Assembly (NCBI GenBank): GCA_032871835.1
Contig: CM065299.1
Span: forward strand, 3,753,001-3,817,000
Reading direction: 5' to 3'
Source of the DNA: Dipteronia dyeriana
Lineage: Eukaryota; Streptophyta; Magnoliopsida; Sapindales; Sapindaceae
DNA length: 64,000 nucleotides
The notes beneath the pieces are model-generated. The model was not told the DNA's origin. It searched no databases and saw nothing but the letters and a program-made list of their open reading frames with translations. The translations under genes were made by a program, and so were the position numbers. Numbering within the stretch: position 1 is the stretch's first letter; every line of letters begins with the position of its first letter. Shown piece after piece: positions 22,796-34,916 of the stretch.

Positions 22796-24176
22796 CTAAC
22801 TAGAGACAGAAGGTGAAGTGCTATCCAAGTCACCACCACCTTGTCCACCACCATCACTACTCGGTTTTGGATCACTGTCAAGGAGGAGGACGTTGATATT
22901 GAAGGCGGTGAACGCCATTAACGCGAGAGCCACCAGAACTGAGAGAACCAAAAATACAAGCATCATCACGCGCGCTACACCGCCATTCACTTCCTGTGCA
23001 TACTCAGCCGAGGCCAACGCCAGCACTGTTAGTGGAAAAGAGTACGCCCACCAAGCCAAACTAAACTTCCTCATCGCTTTTCTAAACAGAGTTGGCCTTG
23101 ATACCTGTTTTTCACATTCAAAACATAAATCAGCAACAGTCCTTGACCTTTTAAGCACTTTTAAATGAAATTTTAATAATAATTTCATGGTCCCTGCATG
23201 ATTTTCAATTCTAATAAGTTACTTATTCAAATTCTATTTTTCTTCTTCTTAGTTTACTCAATATGATCCTCACCAGTGACGTGAAAAGGAACAGCGAGAG
23301 AAAGAACAACATCTTAGCGCCATTATCAAACGTCCCGGAAATGGCGTCCCACGCCAAGCTGGCAACGCTCGGCGCCGCGATGTAAAGGAAAAACACCGGC
23401 CTCAGCATCGCTGGTAAGTTGTTGCTTGCGCTTCCGGCCAATCTTTGATATAGCGTGACGAACAAGACAAGATAGTGTGCCATTCCAAGAGAGAACATGC
23501 AAATAGCAGTTTCTCTCCACCCCATTTGAGCAGCTGCACTCGCCGCCACAAAGTTGCCTATCACCGACATCTGGCTGGTGGGGTTAGCCGCCACGGACAC
23601 TAAACGCTTCCCTTTGGTGAACCACTGGCCGTAGATTTTGACGTCGAGAATGATCACAGGAACAACAAAAACCCACCAGAGGACACAGTAGTAGGTTGAC
23701 TCCGGCGCGATGAACGGCGAGGATTGAAGCAAGAGAAGCCAAGAAATTAAGGGAGCGAACAGGTAGTTGACCCCAACGTTGTGCAAGAACTCGGATTTCA
23801 CTCTCTGTAAATGGAGCAAACACCTGAGAATGTAGAGAAGAGAGAGCAGGGCAAGTGTGAACAGAGCTATTGACCATAGAAGAGCGAAAGCCGTGAAGGG
23901 AAACTGCAAAAAGAGACGTCGAATGGGGTGAGCGTCGCTAGGCGGAGACTCGCGGAGTGTCTTCCATAGTAAAGCTTGGCCGCATAAGGAGAGAGTTACT
24001 CTAAAGTAACCTGCATGGAGGCGTTTTAAGATTGGTGTTAAGGATAATGATCGTTTGATGACAATTTCTGATTGTAGTTTTGTTATTGTGTGATCATCAT
24101 TAATGGGTTGTTCGACGATCACAACCTCAATATGGAGTTGGGATTTGATCTTCTGATCATCTGATTCATCACCCAT
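22796..24176 (-). CDS. SLAH1: S-type anion channel, SLAC1 homologue (SLAH1-like)
   Basis: A plasma-membrane anion channel of the SLAC/TehA family, which carries chloride or nitrate or modulates related channels. Two exons, 23274-24176 and 22796-23104, join in phase 0 (...LFLFTSL | VSRPTLF...) across a 169-bp intron with GTGAGG donor and AACAG acceptor. The product is 403 residues. Family landmarks are LHAGYFRVTLSLCGQALLWK (about 55-75), SVIGNFVAA, GMAHYLVLFVTLYQRL, AAPSVASLAW and WWAYSFPLTVLALASAEYA, with about ten hydrophobic helices. The gating phenylalanine of the family probably lies in the MLFFLSLFLF helix. The short N-terminus without a long regulatory domain fits the SLAH1/SLAH4 group rather than SLAC1, SLAH2 or SLAH3. 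The C-terminus is a Gly/Asp/Ser tail. No break is seen and the gene looks functional. Confidence 0.92.
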
Positions 24177-24491
24177 ATTTGCATAAATATATAGGACGTG
24201 GTAATGAGTTTTCACTAGTGATAATATTGTGTGATATTCATATACTTTATATAGATGATGCAATGCAGGGTTTTTGTGTGTGATTATATATATATATATA
24301 AAGAGAGAGAGAGGAATGGATTATGGATATTAATATGAAAGAATTTGGATCTGTTGATCTGAATTTTTTTCTGACATCGTTTAATCTCATAACATATAAA
24401 CATTGGAATGAAGGTGTGATGAAGACCCTAAAAGATTTGAAGTTGATCAAAACTAGTTCGAGAGAAACAACAAAATGGAATGTAGTTTAAG
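24177..24491. promoter_or_regulatory. Upstream region of the anion channel gene
   Basis: It contains a TA repeat near 24285-24300 and a short GA run; a TATA-like stretch is possible but not decidable. No gene. Confidence 0.3.
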
Positions 24492-24685
24492 GGTCCGTCA
24501 TGTAAGCGTTTTTCAGTTACTGTTTTTCGAAAGAGCAAATTGCACTAAACATCCCTGAGGTTTGCCCTCTTACACCCAGACACAACTTTATCATTAATCG
24601 ACAGTCGACACTCAACCCCCCTCACGTTAGTCAACGGGTGTTAGTTGACCGTGCATTAATATGTAAAAGTTAAAAATACCCCTAA
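24492..24685. repeat. Fragments of two dispersed repeats interrupted by the LINE
   Basis: 24492-24530 matches the end of the TTA-flanked MITE at 38662 (GTAAGCGTTTTTCAGTT). From 24535 a second repeat starts, 'caaattgcactaaacatccc' then 'tgaggtttg'. A diverged copy lies at 45781-45910. The LINE inserted into it at 24685. Confidence 0.5.
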
Positions 24686-27600
24686 GCTCAGGTGATCGAT
24701 ATTCCCCTCATTGGTTCAAACTTTACTTGGTCTAACAACAGGGCTCAGGAAGCGTGGGCTAGACTTGATAGATTTTTGGTGTCTCCTGATTTTCTCATTT
24801 GGCGTCTGAACCTTACTCAGACAGGGCTGGCAAGGAGTCTTTCGGATCATAATCCGATTCTTCTAAGTGATTTGAAAAGGGATTGGGGTCGGATTCCGTT
24901 CAGTTTTATAACAATTGGCTGGAGGATAAGGCTTTGATGAAATAAGCGTTAGTAAATTGTAATGAGAAGGGGTCTAAAGGGGTGGTGCTCCGCTCCAAGC
25001 TTAAAGCTTCTAAGATTAGAATCAAGAACTGGCTGGTTATGCACAGGAAGCCTGAGGCGAGCTCTAAAGATTTAGAAACTCAATTGGGTCTTATAGATTC
25101 GCAGGTGGCTCATCAGGGTTGAACTGACCGGTCCAGGGTCCAAAGAAGGTCCTTGATGGAGGAGTTATGGAAAGCTCTCCATAGGGAGGAGCAATTATGG
25201 CGTCAGAAATCGAGAGTGGTTTGGTTGAAAGAGGGCAATAAAAACACCTCCTTTTTCCACTGTATGGCAAATGGAAGAAGAAAAACTAATTTTATTGGTG
25301 AAATCTTTTATGAGGGGATTTTGTGTTCGGATCAAGTGTCCATTAGAAGTAGTGTTTATCGTTCTTTTTCTAACCATTTCAAAGCTGAGAATTGGGTCAG
25401 ACCGACTATGAAGGGGGGAGTTCTCAAAAGGCTTTCAAAGGAAGAATAGGATTCGCTTGAGGTGCCTTTTTCTTTAGAGGAAGTTTGGTTGGCTCTTTCC
25501 AGTTGTGATGGTAACAAGTCCTGGGGGCCAGATGGTTTTAATCTAAATTTTTTCAAAGCTTATTGGGGTGAGGTCCAAAATGATTTCATGAACTTCATGA
25601 ATGCTTTCCACAGTGATGCGTCGATCGTTGAGGAAGTGAACCACACGTTCATCACTTTAATTCCTAAGATTAGCAATCCGATAGTAATCTTAGATTATAG
25701 ACCCATTAGCTTGGTGGGGTCGATGTATAAAATTCTTGCTAAGGTGTTGGCCAGTAGAATCAAAAAGGTTATGGAATCTGTGATAGGTGATTCCTAGTTA
25801 GCTTTTGTGAAGAACAGACAGATAATAAATAGTTTTATGATAGCGGAAGAAGTGATTCAGAAATGGACGTCTGAGAAGGAGGGTGGGCTGGTGGTGAAGT
25901 TAGATTTCGAAAAAGCTTTTGATAGTGTGGATCACAAGTTCCTTGATGTTATGTTGGGAAAAATGGGTTTTGGAGAGAAATGGAGGGGGTGGATAAGAGA
26001 GTGCATTTATGTGCATTTCTTCCCCGATTATGTCTGTTTTGGTTAACGGTAGTTCTATACCGGAGTTTGGCATAGAGAGAGGCTTGCGACAAGGCGATCC
26101 TTTATCCCCCTTTCTTTTCATCATTGTTGCGGAAGGTTTGAATTGTTTGATCCACAGAGCAGTTGATAGAGGTTTGGTGGAAGGTGAACGTTTTGGTGGT
26201 AATGATGTTCACATATCGCACTTACAATTCGCGAATGATACCATAATGTTTATTAAGCCTAGGGTGAATTTTGTGTGTAATGCTAAGAGAATCCATAGGT
26301 GTTTCCGGTTAGTTTATGGGCTTAAAATTAATTTCCACAAGTCTTGCTTAGTGAGGGTAGGAAAGGATGATGCTTCGGATTTTTTTCCTTGGGAGTTAGT
26401 GTTTAGATGTTTAAAGGAAAATTTCCCTATAACTTATCTTGATCTTCCATTAGGGGCAAGACCTATGGCTAAGTCTTGTTGGTCTTCTATTATCCGGAAT
26501 ATTAAGAATAGGCTTTCTCCTTGGAAAAAAAAATGTCCTTAAGTGGAAGGTTGGTGCTTATCAAGACAGTTATCGCTAGTATCCCTACGTACTTTCTTTC
26601 CATTTTTAAAATGCCGGTAGGTGTGGCTCTAGCTGTGGAAAAGCTTTAAAGGGACTTCTTGTAGGGTGATGGAGGTTCCAAGAGGAAGATTCATGCAGTC
26701 AAGTGGGTAGAGGTCTGTAAAAGTAAATCCGCTGGTGGCCTTGGTATTGGGAGGATACAAGTAAAGAAAAGTGGTTTGCTTGTCAAGTGGATATGGAGAT
26801 TTGGGAGGGAGAGGGATGTGTTGTGGCGTAGGGTTTTAGTGGCGAATTATGGTATTCAGGAACGATGTCTATTGTGGAGTTGGTCCAAGTCGTCTAAGGA
26901 TTCTTTTTTCGTTAAGGCTGTGCGCAGCATGTTTCAGAAAGGTAGCCCGACTGCCAAAATCATAGCGAAAGGTTTTTCTACGGTTGTGGGAAAAGGGGAT
27001 AGAGCAGAGTTTTGGTCAGAGTTAAAATGGGATTCTAGGTCCTTAAGTGAGGCTTTCCTTAGAGTTTTTGCTTTGGCCTCTAAGAAAAGTGGTCCTATTC
27101 AGGATTTTGGGAGGTGGTTGTCGACGGGGTGGGCTTGGAATGTTGAAACTAGACGTCTTTTGTTTGACTGGGAAAATGAGCAATGGGTAGGTTTTCGAAC
27201 GTTTTTATCTAGCATTTCTGTTTTTCATTTTATGCCAGATGTTTTGGCTTGGAACCTCAATCGGAATGGGTTGTACATTGTTAGCTCTTTCGAACGTAGT
27301 GTTGAGAGTAATTCGGAGGTCTCTTCGTCTATTCATAAGTTTTCTTGTAGCAATTGTATAGAGGAAGAGTTTTGGTTAGATAGGTGTTTTCTAGATTTGG
27401 GATGGCTCATCTCAGTGTGGTGGTTTGTCCTTTGTGTTCGTTGGAGATGGAAACAGTTGATCATTTGTTTCTTCATTGTCCTTGGACTCTCAACCTGTGG
27501 AAAGGGTGCATGGATTGGTGGAATGTTAGAGTTGTACTAACAAATTGATCCGGGAGTGGCTGGATGGGTGGTTGGGTTTATGCCCGTCAGCGAAGTGTGA

Positions 27601-28378
27601 AAGGGCCTGGCTTTTCTTACTTAGTGCGGTTGTTTGGACTGTTTGAGAGGTGAGTAACCAAATCATTTTCAAAGACAAGCGCACTAGTTTAGAAGTGGCT
27701 CAAGAGACGGTTAGATTTCGGATAGCATGGTGGTTCAAATTCTTAGGTAAAGGTGTTGTGGATTATGTTACTATCTTGATGCTCAATCTGAAAGAGGCTT
27801 GTGTGGAGTCTAGGAGGGTGAAGAAGTCGGTGATTAAAGATTGGGTTCCACCTTTAATGAATACTTTCAAATTCAACGTGGATGGTTCGGTTAGGGGCTC
27901 ATCGGGGCAAGCTGGTATGGGTGGCGTTTTAAGGGACTGGAACGGTAGAGTTGTGTGCCTTTTCTCTTTTTTATGGGTTCTTTGGACTCAAACGCTACAG
28001 AGGTTTTGGCAATTCACAAGGCAATTGAGATATGCAGCTCCTCTTCGTTTCTTGGTGGTCAAGTGGTTTCCATTGTGAGCGACACTCAGGTGGCTGTGTC
28101 ATGGATTCATAATGAGGATTTTAGTAGCTTAGACCAGGTGAGTCATATTTCTTTTATTCGTTCGCAACTGAAATCTAAGGAGGGGCTTCAGGTTATTTTT
28201 ACGCCGCGTATGTTTAACTCGTTTGCGGATAGTTTGGCCAAGATAGGGTCGGAAGCTTGTGGCGATTTTCTTTATTGGATGTAATTTGTTTGGGCTCTTT
28301 TCCGCTGCCCCCTTTTTGTCCTCTTTGTTTGTTCTTTCTCCGCTGGCTTTGTGCCTAATAAACTGTTGCTGTTAAAAA
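24686..28378 (+). mobile_element. 5'-truncated L1-type LINE with long target duplication
   Basis: The insertion is bounded by perfect copies of AAAAGTTAAAAATACCCCTA (24665-24685 and about 28379-28399, each extending one further A). The right copy follows a poly-A run. The 5' end lies within the endonuclease domain, so the promoter and ORF1 are missing. The order endonuclease end, reverse transcriptase, RNase H, poly-A is that of plant L1 elements with a C-terminal RNase H. Long duplications and truncation are normal for target-primed insertion. Confidence 0.93.
24690..28284 (+). pseudogene. LINE ORF2 pseudogene (endonuclease, reverse transcriptase, RNase H)
   Basis: 24692-24930 gives the endonuclease end (FTWSNNRAQEAWARLDRFLVS, SDHNPIL). 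25462-26046 gives the first RT part (DGFNLNFFKAYW, ITLIPKI, DYRPISLVGSMYKILAKVLA, VVKLDFEKAFDSVD). 26009-26542 gives the rest (GLRQGDPLSPFLFIIVAEGL; the catalytic box reads FANDT instead of FADDT). 26776-27540 is the connecting region. 27840-28284 is RNase H (FNVDGSVRGSSGQAGMGGVL, ATEVLAIHKAIEI, SDTQVAVSWI, NSFADSLAKIG), with one frameshift near 27955. Several stops (about 24935, 25447, 25797) and frameshifts make it inactive. The Asp-to-Asn change in the catalytic box alone would be expected to abolish polymerase activity. Confidence 0.9.
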
Positions 28379-28399
28379 AAAAGTTAAAAATACCCCTAA

Positions 28400-28984
28400 T
28401 ATTATTTGACAATATTTATTTACTTTTATAACCCTAGTAAAAGACAACAAAAAATAATATTTTATTTGTAAAAAACAGAAATATTAATGGGACATTTTGG
28501 TGGGGAAAAAAATTATTTTAGTCTAAAATACCCTTAAACAACTGAAGAATTCCAATTTTATAAAAAATAAAAAGGAAAGAAAAACGTTTTATAAGTTAGC
28601 GTTGGACTCTAGAGTGCTAATAAAATACCAAATGCATATATTTTTTTCCCAATTGATTTAAAAAAAAAAACATTTGTTGCTCGGTTTTTTCAACTCTTTT
28701 ATATAAACTATATCAAATGTGCTAAAATACAACAACATTGATTCATCAATCACCTTCACATTCGTAAAAAGAAGAAAATAATTGTTATATGTATATTTTA
28801 TTAAATACATCACTGATAGATAAGGCAACCTCCCAAGAAGATTGTCAGATAAGCATCCAGGCTGGTATCTGAAAAGCACCACCGACGGTATCGCCTAGAC
28901 ACGAGAACCTGAGTAAGGCCGAATACAAATCCTCGGCACATTCAACTTTACTCGGGACACCACGTGAAGCCCGAGTAAAGAAGT
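28400..28984. other. AT-rich intergenic DNA
   Basis: It begins with the continuation of the repeat split by the LINE. No coding sequence or clear repeat ends were recognised. Confidence 0.4.
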
Positions 28985-29690
28985 TGTTGAGAAATATGTG
29001 ATCTACATAAGTAAATGAGCCCAAAGAAAGAATCTAGAATCACACTACAATACGAAAACATCCTTATTTCACTCTTCAGTATCGGAGAAGGAAAGAACTT
29101 AAAAGTTTTTAGAAGGATAAAACACCAAGCATGAAACGAGTCCAAATCAAGCAATAACTCTACTCTTCTAAAAGATTGCACGCCGATTAGGAAATAAGTC
29201 ATAAACTGACTATGCAACTAGAATCCCATGTAGATTTAGATTCGATCTACAAGATCTCAGAAACAGGAAAGAAGACAAAGACGACTTCAACAAGCAACCA
29301 GTTCTAATTAAATATGATCACCTTTCCTTACTTGTATAACAAGGATTATGGTTCTACGCGCGTATATATAGACCCATAATCTCATTGTAAAAGAGGGACA
29401 CATATATACAACAATAGAGAGAACACACGGTATAGAGAACAACAAGAAATCACCATACAAAGAGAGGAAAGAGAGATCGAGTGGTGTAATCTATTATTTA
29501 ATAGTGGATTTAGATTGGTTGTGCATACAACCACCCGTGAATGTTTATCCGGTCACCGGAGTTTTACCAAGTGTATTCGTGTCATAACAATATCAATTGC
29601 ATTCTCTTTCTCTTTCTCGTTTAACATGTCATAATCGAATTCAGTATTGTTGACTTTCTTGACCATCAAGAAAGAGACGTCAACAATAAT
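28985..29690 (+). repeat. Possible solo LTR or LTR fragment
   Basis: The stretch starts TGTTGAGAAAT and has a promoter-like TATATATAGACCCATAATC near 29366. After it come an 'aagagggacacatatataca' leader-like segment and GC-richer sequence. That order resembles the U3-R-U5 layout of plant Ty3-type LTRs. No partner LTR or target duplication was found. A hairpin (TTGTTGAC...GTCAACAA) lies at 29646-29687. Confidence 0.3.
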
Positions 29691-30093
29691 AAAAGTAATT
29701 ACCATCACATTTTGCATATTAGTAATGTTTAATTATTAATCAAGTAGTACTGGATCAAAAAATACCCACTACTGCTATACACAGATACATCAATCAGTAA
29801 CATAAACCATATCCACCAAAATAAAGGCAATAACAAAACCATATGTTCAACTAATGCCACTTTATACTGATACCAACTAAAGTCTATCATCAATATCTAC
29901 GACCTCATCAATAACACAATCATACCCATCATTGCCATAAAAATACAATAGGCACAGAGGCTATATTAACCAAAAAAGGACAATACATCTACCCAACAAC
30001 ATATTTCAATGAAAGGCATATCTTCCTTGTCCACCAAAATTCATAAAAAAAAACCTACATTATATTAGCAGGCAGATGCTATAACAAGCCTGT
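29691..30093. other. Flank downstream of the Mutator transposase gene
   Basis: AT-rich, with no gene recognised; it probably includes the 3' end of the Mutator-like element. Confidence 0.4.
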
Positions 30094-33000
30094 CTATACT
30101 TGAGATTGCTGAGATGGTTGAGTTGCACCTTGTGTGAGAGGTTGAGTTGACACATAATTGGATGCATCTGTTGGAATTGAAGGACCCTCTTGACCTGATG
30201 AAAACCAAAGGACCTGGAAAATATATGAACATCAACATTTATTCTCTGATATAATAATTAAATTATACGAAATTTGGTCTAAATTACCCTTGTTATTGTT
30301 CCTAAAGCACGTATAGGAGTTGCAGTAGTTGATAATCCACCAAGAGCAGCTGTTGTAGCAGTTCCATCATGTGTTGAAGCAAGTCCAAGATGTCCTGAGG
30401 TAGGTGTTGAATTTCTACCGGCCTGAAAGGTAATCAAGAAGCACAACAATAAATCAAGAAGAACAATGCATGTGGATGTGCTTTCAGACAATAATATTTA
30501 TTACCTCATTTCTCTTTCTTTTTGAACCTTTTGGTGGTGCAATGGATGTGCTAGCGGTCTGCGATTACAATTATTAGCTCTCGAAACATTCAAAAAAACT
30601 AAAACTGTTTTTTTTTTAAATAATAACTCAAATATTGTTTTAGTTGTATTTTTACCTCGTTTCTTGATTATTATTTTTTGCACATCCTAGAGTTGTGACC
30701 AACTTCTGGACAATTCCCACACCTAAAACCAATTGACCTTTGCACTTTTCTTGGTTCATTCGACCCTCATTTTCTTGACAGTCTTGGCCTTCCAGCCCTC
30801 CTTCTCTTGACTGGTGGTAGAACAATTTCGAATTCATCATCTGGCCATAAGTTCTCATCTGGAATTGCATGGATGTTATTGGAGTATGTTTTCAAATACA
30901 CAGCTTTCTTCAAGTAATTGTCCACATAATCTTCAACATTGTCTCGTTTTTTGGTGATGTATGTCATTACTTGCTTGCATGGAACCCCAGAGATAACCCA
31001 TATGCCACACTAGCAAGTGCGTTTGTCAAGCTCCACTACAAACTGCCTATTCTCTTCGATAATCTCAAACTCGTATTCTCCACAGTGCAATGGTTCCAAA
31101 TATCTCTCTTGCTTTTGGGCTTTCTGTAGCATTCGATTAACTATAGGTGGTATTTTTTACTCCCAACTCAGTGCATTTCATATCTATCTCGAATTCGCTT
31201 CATGAACTTCCGTATAACCCTTTCCATCATGGTCAACCTTGGTAGTGCGTGATATTTGTTCATCCAACCATTGAATGCTTCAACAACATTATTTGTGTTG
31301 TGATATATTTTACATGTGCTGTCAAATGCATGGACTGCCCAATTCTCCAATGGAATTCTAGTTAGGTATTCACGTGCATCAGTAGAGGTCTTTTTGATAT
31401 CATCCATGGCTTTCAAAAATGCTGTCTTGTTAGAGCTTCTAGCAGCAGCCCAAAATAGTTCCCTCAAATAATCAATTTTGAACCTACAAATCAATAACAT
31501 TTATTTAAATACGAAACTGAAAAATAAAAACAAATAGAAAATTATATAATGAACATAATTTATATATATATATAACAAACAACATACTTGGCCATCATGT
31601 TCTGCAGTGCATGTCTACCACAGAATCTAGATTTGTGGTTAGGCCAGATTTCATCAAGTGCTTGTATAATTCCCTTCTATCGATCAGTCATAAAAAAAAC
31701 CTCCCTAGACTCATACAACCCCGCATGCCGATGCAACAAATCGAGAAACCATCTCCTACTATCATGACACTCAATCTCAATAACACCTAAGGCAACCGAA
31801 TACAGCTCATAATTTGCATCAATTGCAATTGCACAAAGAAGAATACCCCCATATAGACCTTTTAAATGACATCCATCTAGCCCTTTGAAAGGTCTACACC
31901 CTTCTAAATACCCAACCTTTTAGGCTTGGAAGCTAAGATAAAACCATTGGAAATTTGCAGGGACTTGAAGATTAGGGTTATTCCTAATTGTACTCAATTT
32001 TACATATGACCCATGGTTCCTCTCCAAAATGATAAGTCTGACAGCTTGTTGTAACTTTGCTTGTGGTCCTCATCCCCTATTTTTAGTGCATACTTCTTGG
32101 CCCTATAAAGTGTATGATCTGGTACAATAACCCCACGTTGCCTCAATATTATTGCACCCAACACCTGAATGTTAGTATCAGGATTCTCTTTGATAAAGGT
32201 CTCAAATCTCTTTCCTAACCAAACTGAGGTTACATCCCTATTCTTAGGCACTGCTAAGCAATTATAGTTATCTGTAAGGGTCTTTAACATGTAAGTGACC
32301 CTGTCATAAGTTGGACTACTATGAGCTCTCCACGGGCAGCCATTTGCTTCACACTCAGAAATGATCCTCCTCCTCTCATTCCTTATCCTTTTCAATTTGA
32401 ATCCCTCTTGAGTAGAGTAGACTAATATTATTTCCCTAAAGTGACTACCATCCTTAAACAACTGCCTCACCTCTAGTTTAATTCGACCATCACCCCCTCC
32501 CCCTAGCTTAAAGGAAGTGCCATTATTGGGTTGATCTCTCTCCTTGTCCCTATCACCCTCACTACCAATAACAAATACCTCCTCTTGAGTAATGTCATCC
32601 TCATTGACATCGGACAGCCCATCATATTCATCTCTACTGTCATTATTTTCGTTGGGATCCTCATCAATATTGTCATTGTCATTTTCTTCATTAAGAACCC
32701 CATCTCCACTGACATTGATTGTTGATTGGTAGATATTTTTATCTAAATTATAGTTAGCATCATCATTAAATGGTGTTGAGGAAGAATCAGTAATTAAAAT
32801 GGGGTGGGTTTTTTTTCTGGGTTAGATTTAAGGGTAGGCGTTGAATTGATCGGTTCACTTTTGGAGTGAACCAATAAAAAACCGATACTATTCAGTTTTT
32901 TAAAAAAATGATCCAATCAGATCCGATATACAAGTGTCAACCGATCAAAAACCAATTGAATTGAACCGGTTCGGTTTTTTCGGTTTTTTCGGTTTTGGGT

Positions 33001-33119
33001 CGATTTGGCTCAATTATTGGGTTTTAATTTATATAATCTGCTATAGTCTCAAAAATTGAAAAAAAAAACACAAGTTTTTCATATATTGGGACCTATTGAG
33101 CCGAATATGATTAAATGAC

Positions 33120-33350
33120 TGCATAAGTCTATACTACAAATAAAAACATGTAAGCAACTACAAATTATTTAAACAATAAGTCCATAATATAAATAAAAAC
33201 AACTATAAATTATTCAAACAATAAATCCATAATACAAATAAAAACAACTACAAATTATACAAATATTAAGTCCATAACATAAACAAAAACAACTAAAAAT
33301 TATTCAAACAATAAATCCATAATACAAATACATCCATAATACAAATAAAA
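33120..33350. repeat. AT-rich tandem repeat, unit about 45 bp
   Basis: Four to five imperfect copies of 'ataaaaacaactacaaatta' followed by 'ttcaaacaataa(a/g)tccata'. Confidence 0.65.
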
Positions 33351-34000
33351 ACAGCTCTTGAATCCAAAATACAATAATGCCCAACAGCCCTTGAATCCTT
33401 CAAACAATAATTCCAAACAACCTTTGAATCCTTGAATACTCAAGAGGTAAAACCCACTTCAAAGTTCCAAATCAATCTATACATTACTTGAAATTATAAG
33501 AAAAGTGTTTTCATTGAATTAACTTGATTGATTAAACAATAAATCAGAGATAATAAAAAAATCAAAATAACATAAAAATCTCACCATCAGAAAACTCGAA
33601 TCAATTCTTCAATACTTTTAAGAATCAAATGTTGGTATTGATAACAATGCTTTTGACAACTCCTCAAGCTCTGTGTAGAGATAAAAGTAAAGTTTAGTAT
33701 TTTTGAAATAAAACATGAAAATAGTAAAAGATAAGTTTGTTATCAAATTGAAAATAGTAAAAGATAAGCAGTAGTTAGCAGCTACAGAGTGGAATCTCAC
33801 ACGCTTAATAAGTTGGCTACCATAACTAGAAATAACTCATATACATATCAATTTAACCCATATAACCCATATACATGAGCAATTAACCCATATACAAGTC
33901 AATTCGTGTGCCAACCTACCACAACTAAAAATAATTTTAAACCTAACAAAGTAACAAGTAACTATAGATGGAAAGCAAACAAAAGTTGAGCTAAGCTTAA

Positions 34001-34916
34001 ACCCCGTTTGGTATTGCTTTTAAGAAATTAAAATCTAATTATTTAATAATTTTGACATAAAATAGATGTTTGGTAAAATTTTCAAAAGTGATTATTTGAA
34101 AATCTTTGTTGATTTAACAGTAATTTTAAGAAGCAGGTGAGAGTTACTTTTAAAAAGTGATTATGATAGAATCTACTGGTTGATTTAATAAATCTTTTTA
34201 AAGACTAAATTGTCCCTATTGACTTAACATAAATATAAATATATCTTACATTTAATTTTATATGATTCAATTTTATTTGTTCATCATTAATTAAATATAA
34301 TATTAATTAAAAGATTTTTAAAATCAATTTGTTCATCTTCTCAACTCAATTCCAGAACAAACACATAAACTTAGAACTTATAACAAAACCTTAAAACACA
34401 TCTTTTTCATCATCTACTTCTTCTTCTTTACCATCACAAACTCACCCAAAAATACAATCAATAAAAATTATATAAAAGAAAGTGATAAATATTGAAGTGT
34501 TGTAGGGACAGGTATCCATATGTCAAGTAAAAGAAATTAAAGAATATTGTAATGAAAAGAAAATAAATGAGTAAAGGAAGAAGCACCCAATTTTTTAATT
34601 TTTTAATTTTTTAATTTTAGGTTTTGTTCTGTAAAACCTTAGATTTTTTTATTGTCATGGGAGTTTGAAATTGAGAGATGTGAAAAGAAAATTTCTTTTT
34701 CGCTTGATAATTCAATTTCATATCGTTTTAGTCATTATGTAAAATCACAGTAATTAAAGGTAAAGTTTACCAAAGCATGAATACTATTTTTTAATCCACA
34801 AAAATTTCAATAGCAGCATCAACCAAACAGTTGTCTGATTAACTTCACAACAGATTATTTCTTCAGCACAGTTAACAGTGATTATTTTAAAAGTTACAGT
34901 AATACCAAACTGACCC
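34001..34916. mobile_element. MITE with GTTTGGTATT ends
   Basis: The left end CCCCGTTTGGTATTGCTTTT is the inverse of the right end AGTAATACCAAACTGACCC. The ends resemble Harbinger-type MITEs, and TTA lies just outside the left end; the right flank is TTG, so the duplication is imperfect. There is no coding sequence. It is nested inside the 32832-36301 insertion. Confidence 0.55.

Noticed and set aside
22818..23168. 116-codon plus-strand frame
   Set aside because: Antisense shadow of exon 2 of the anion channel gene.
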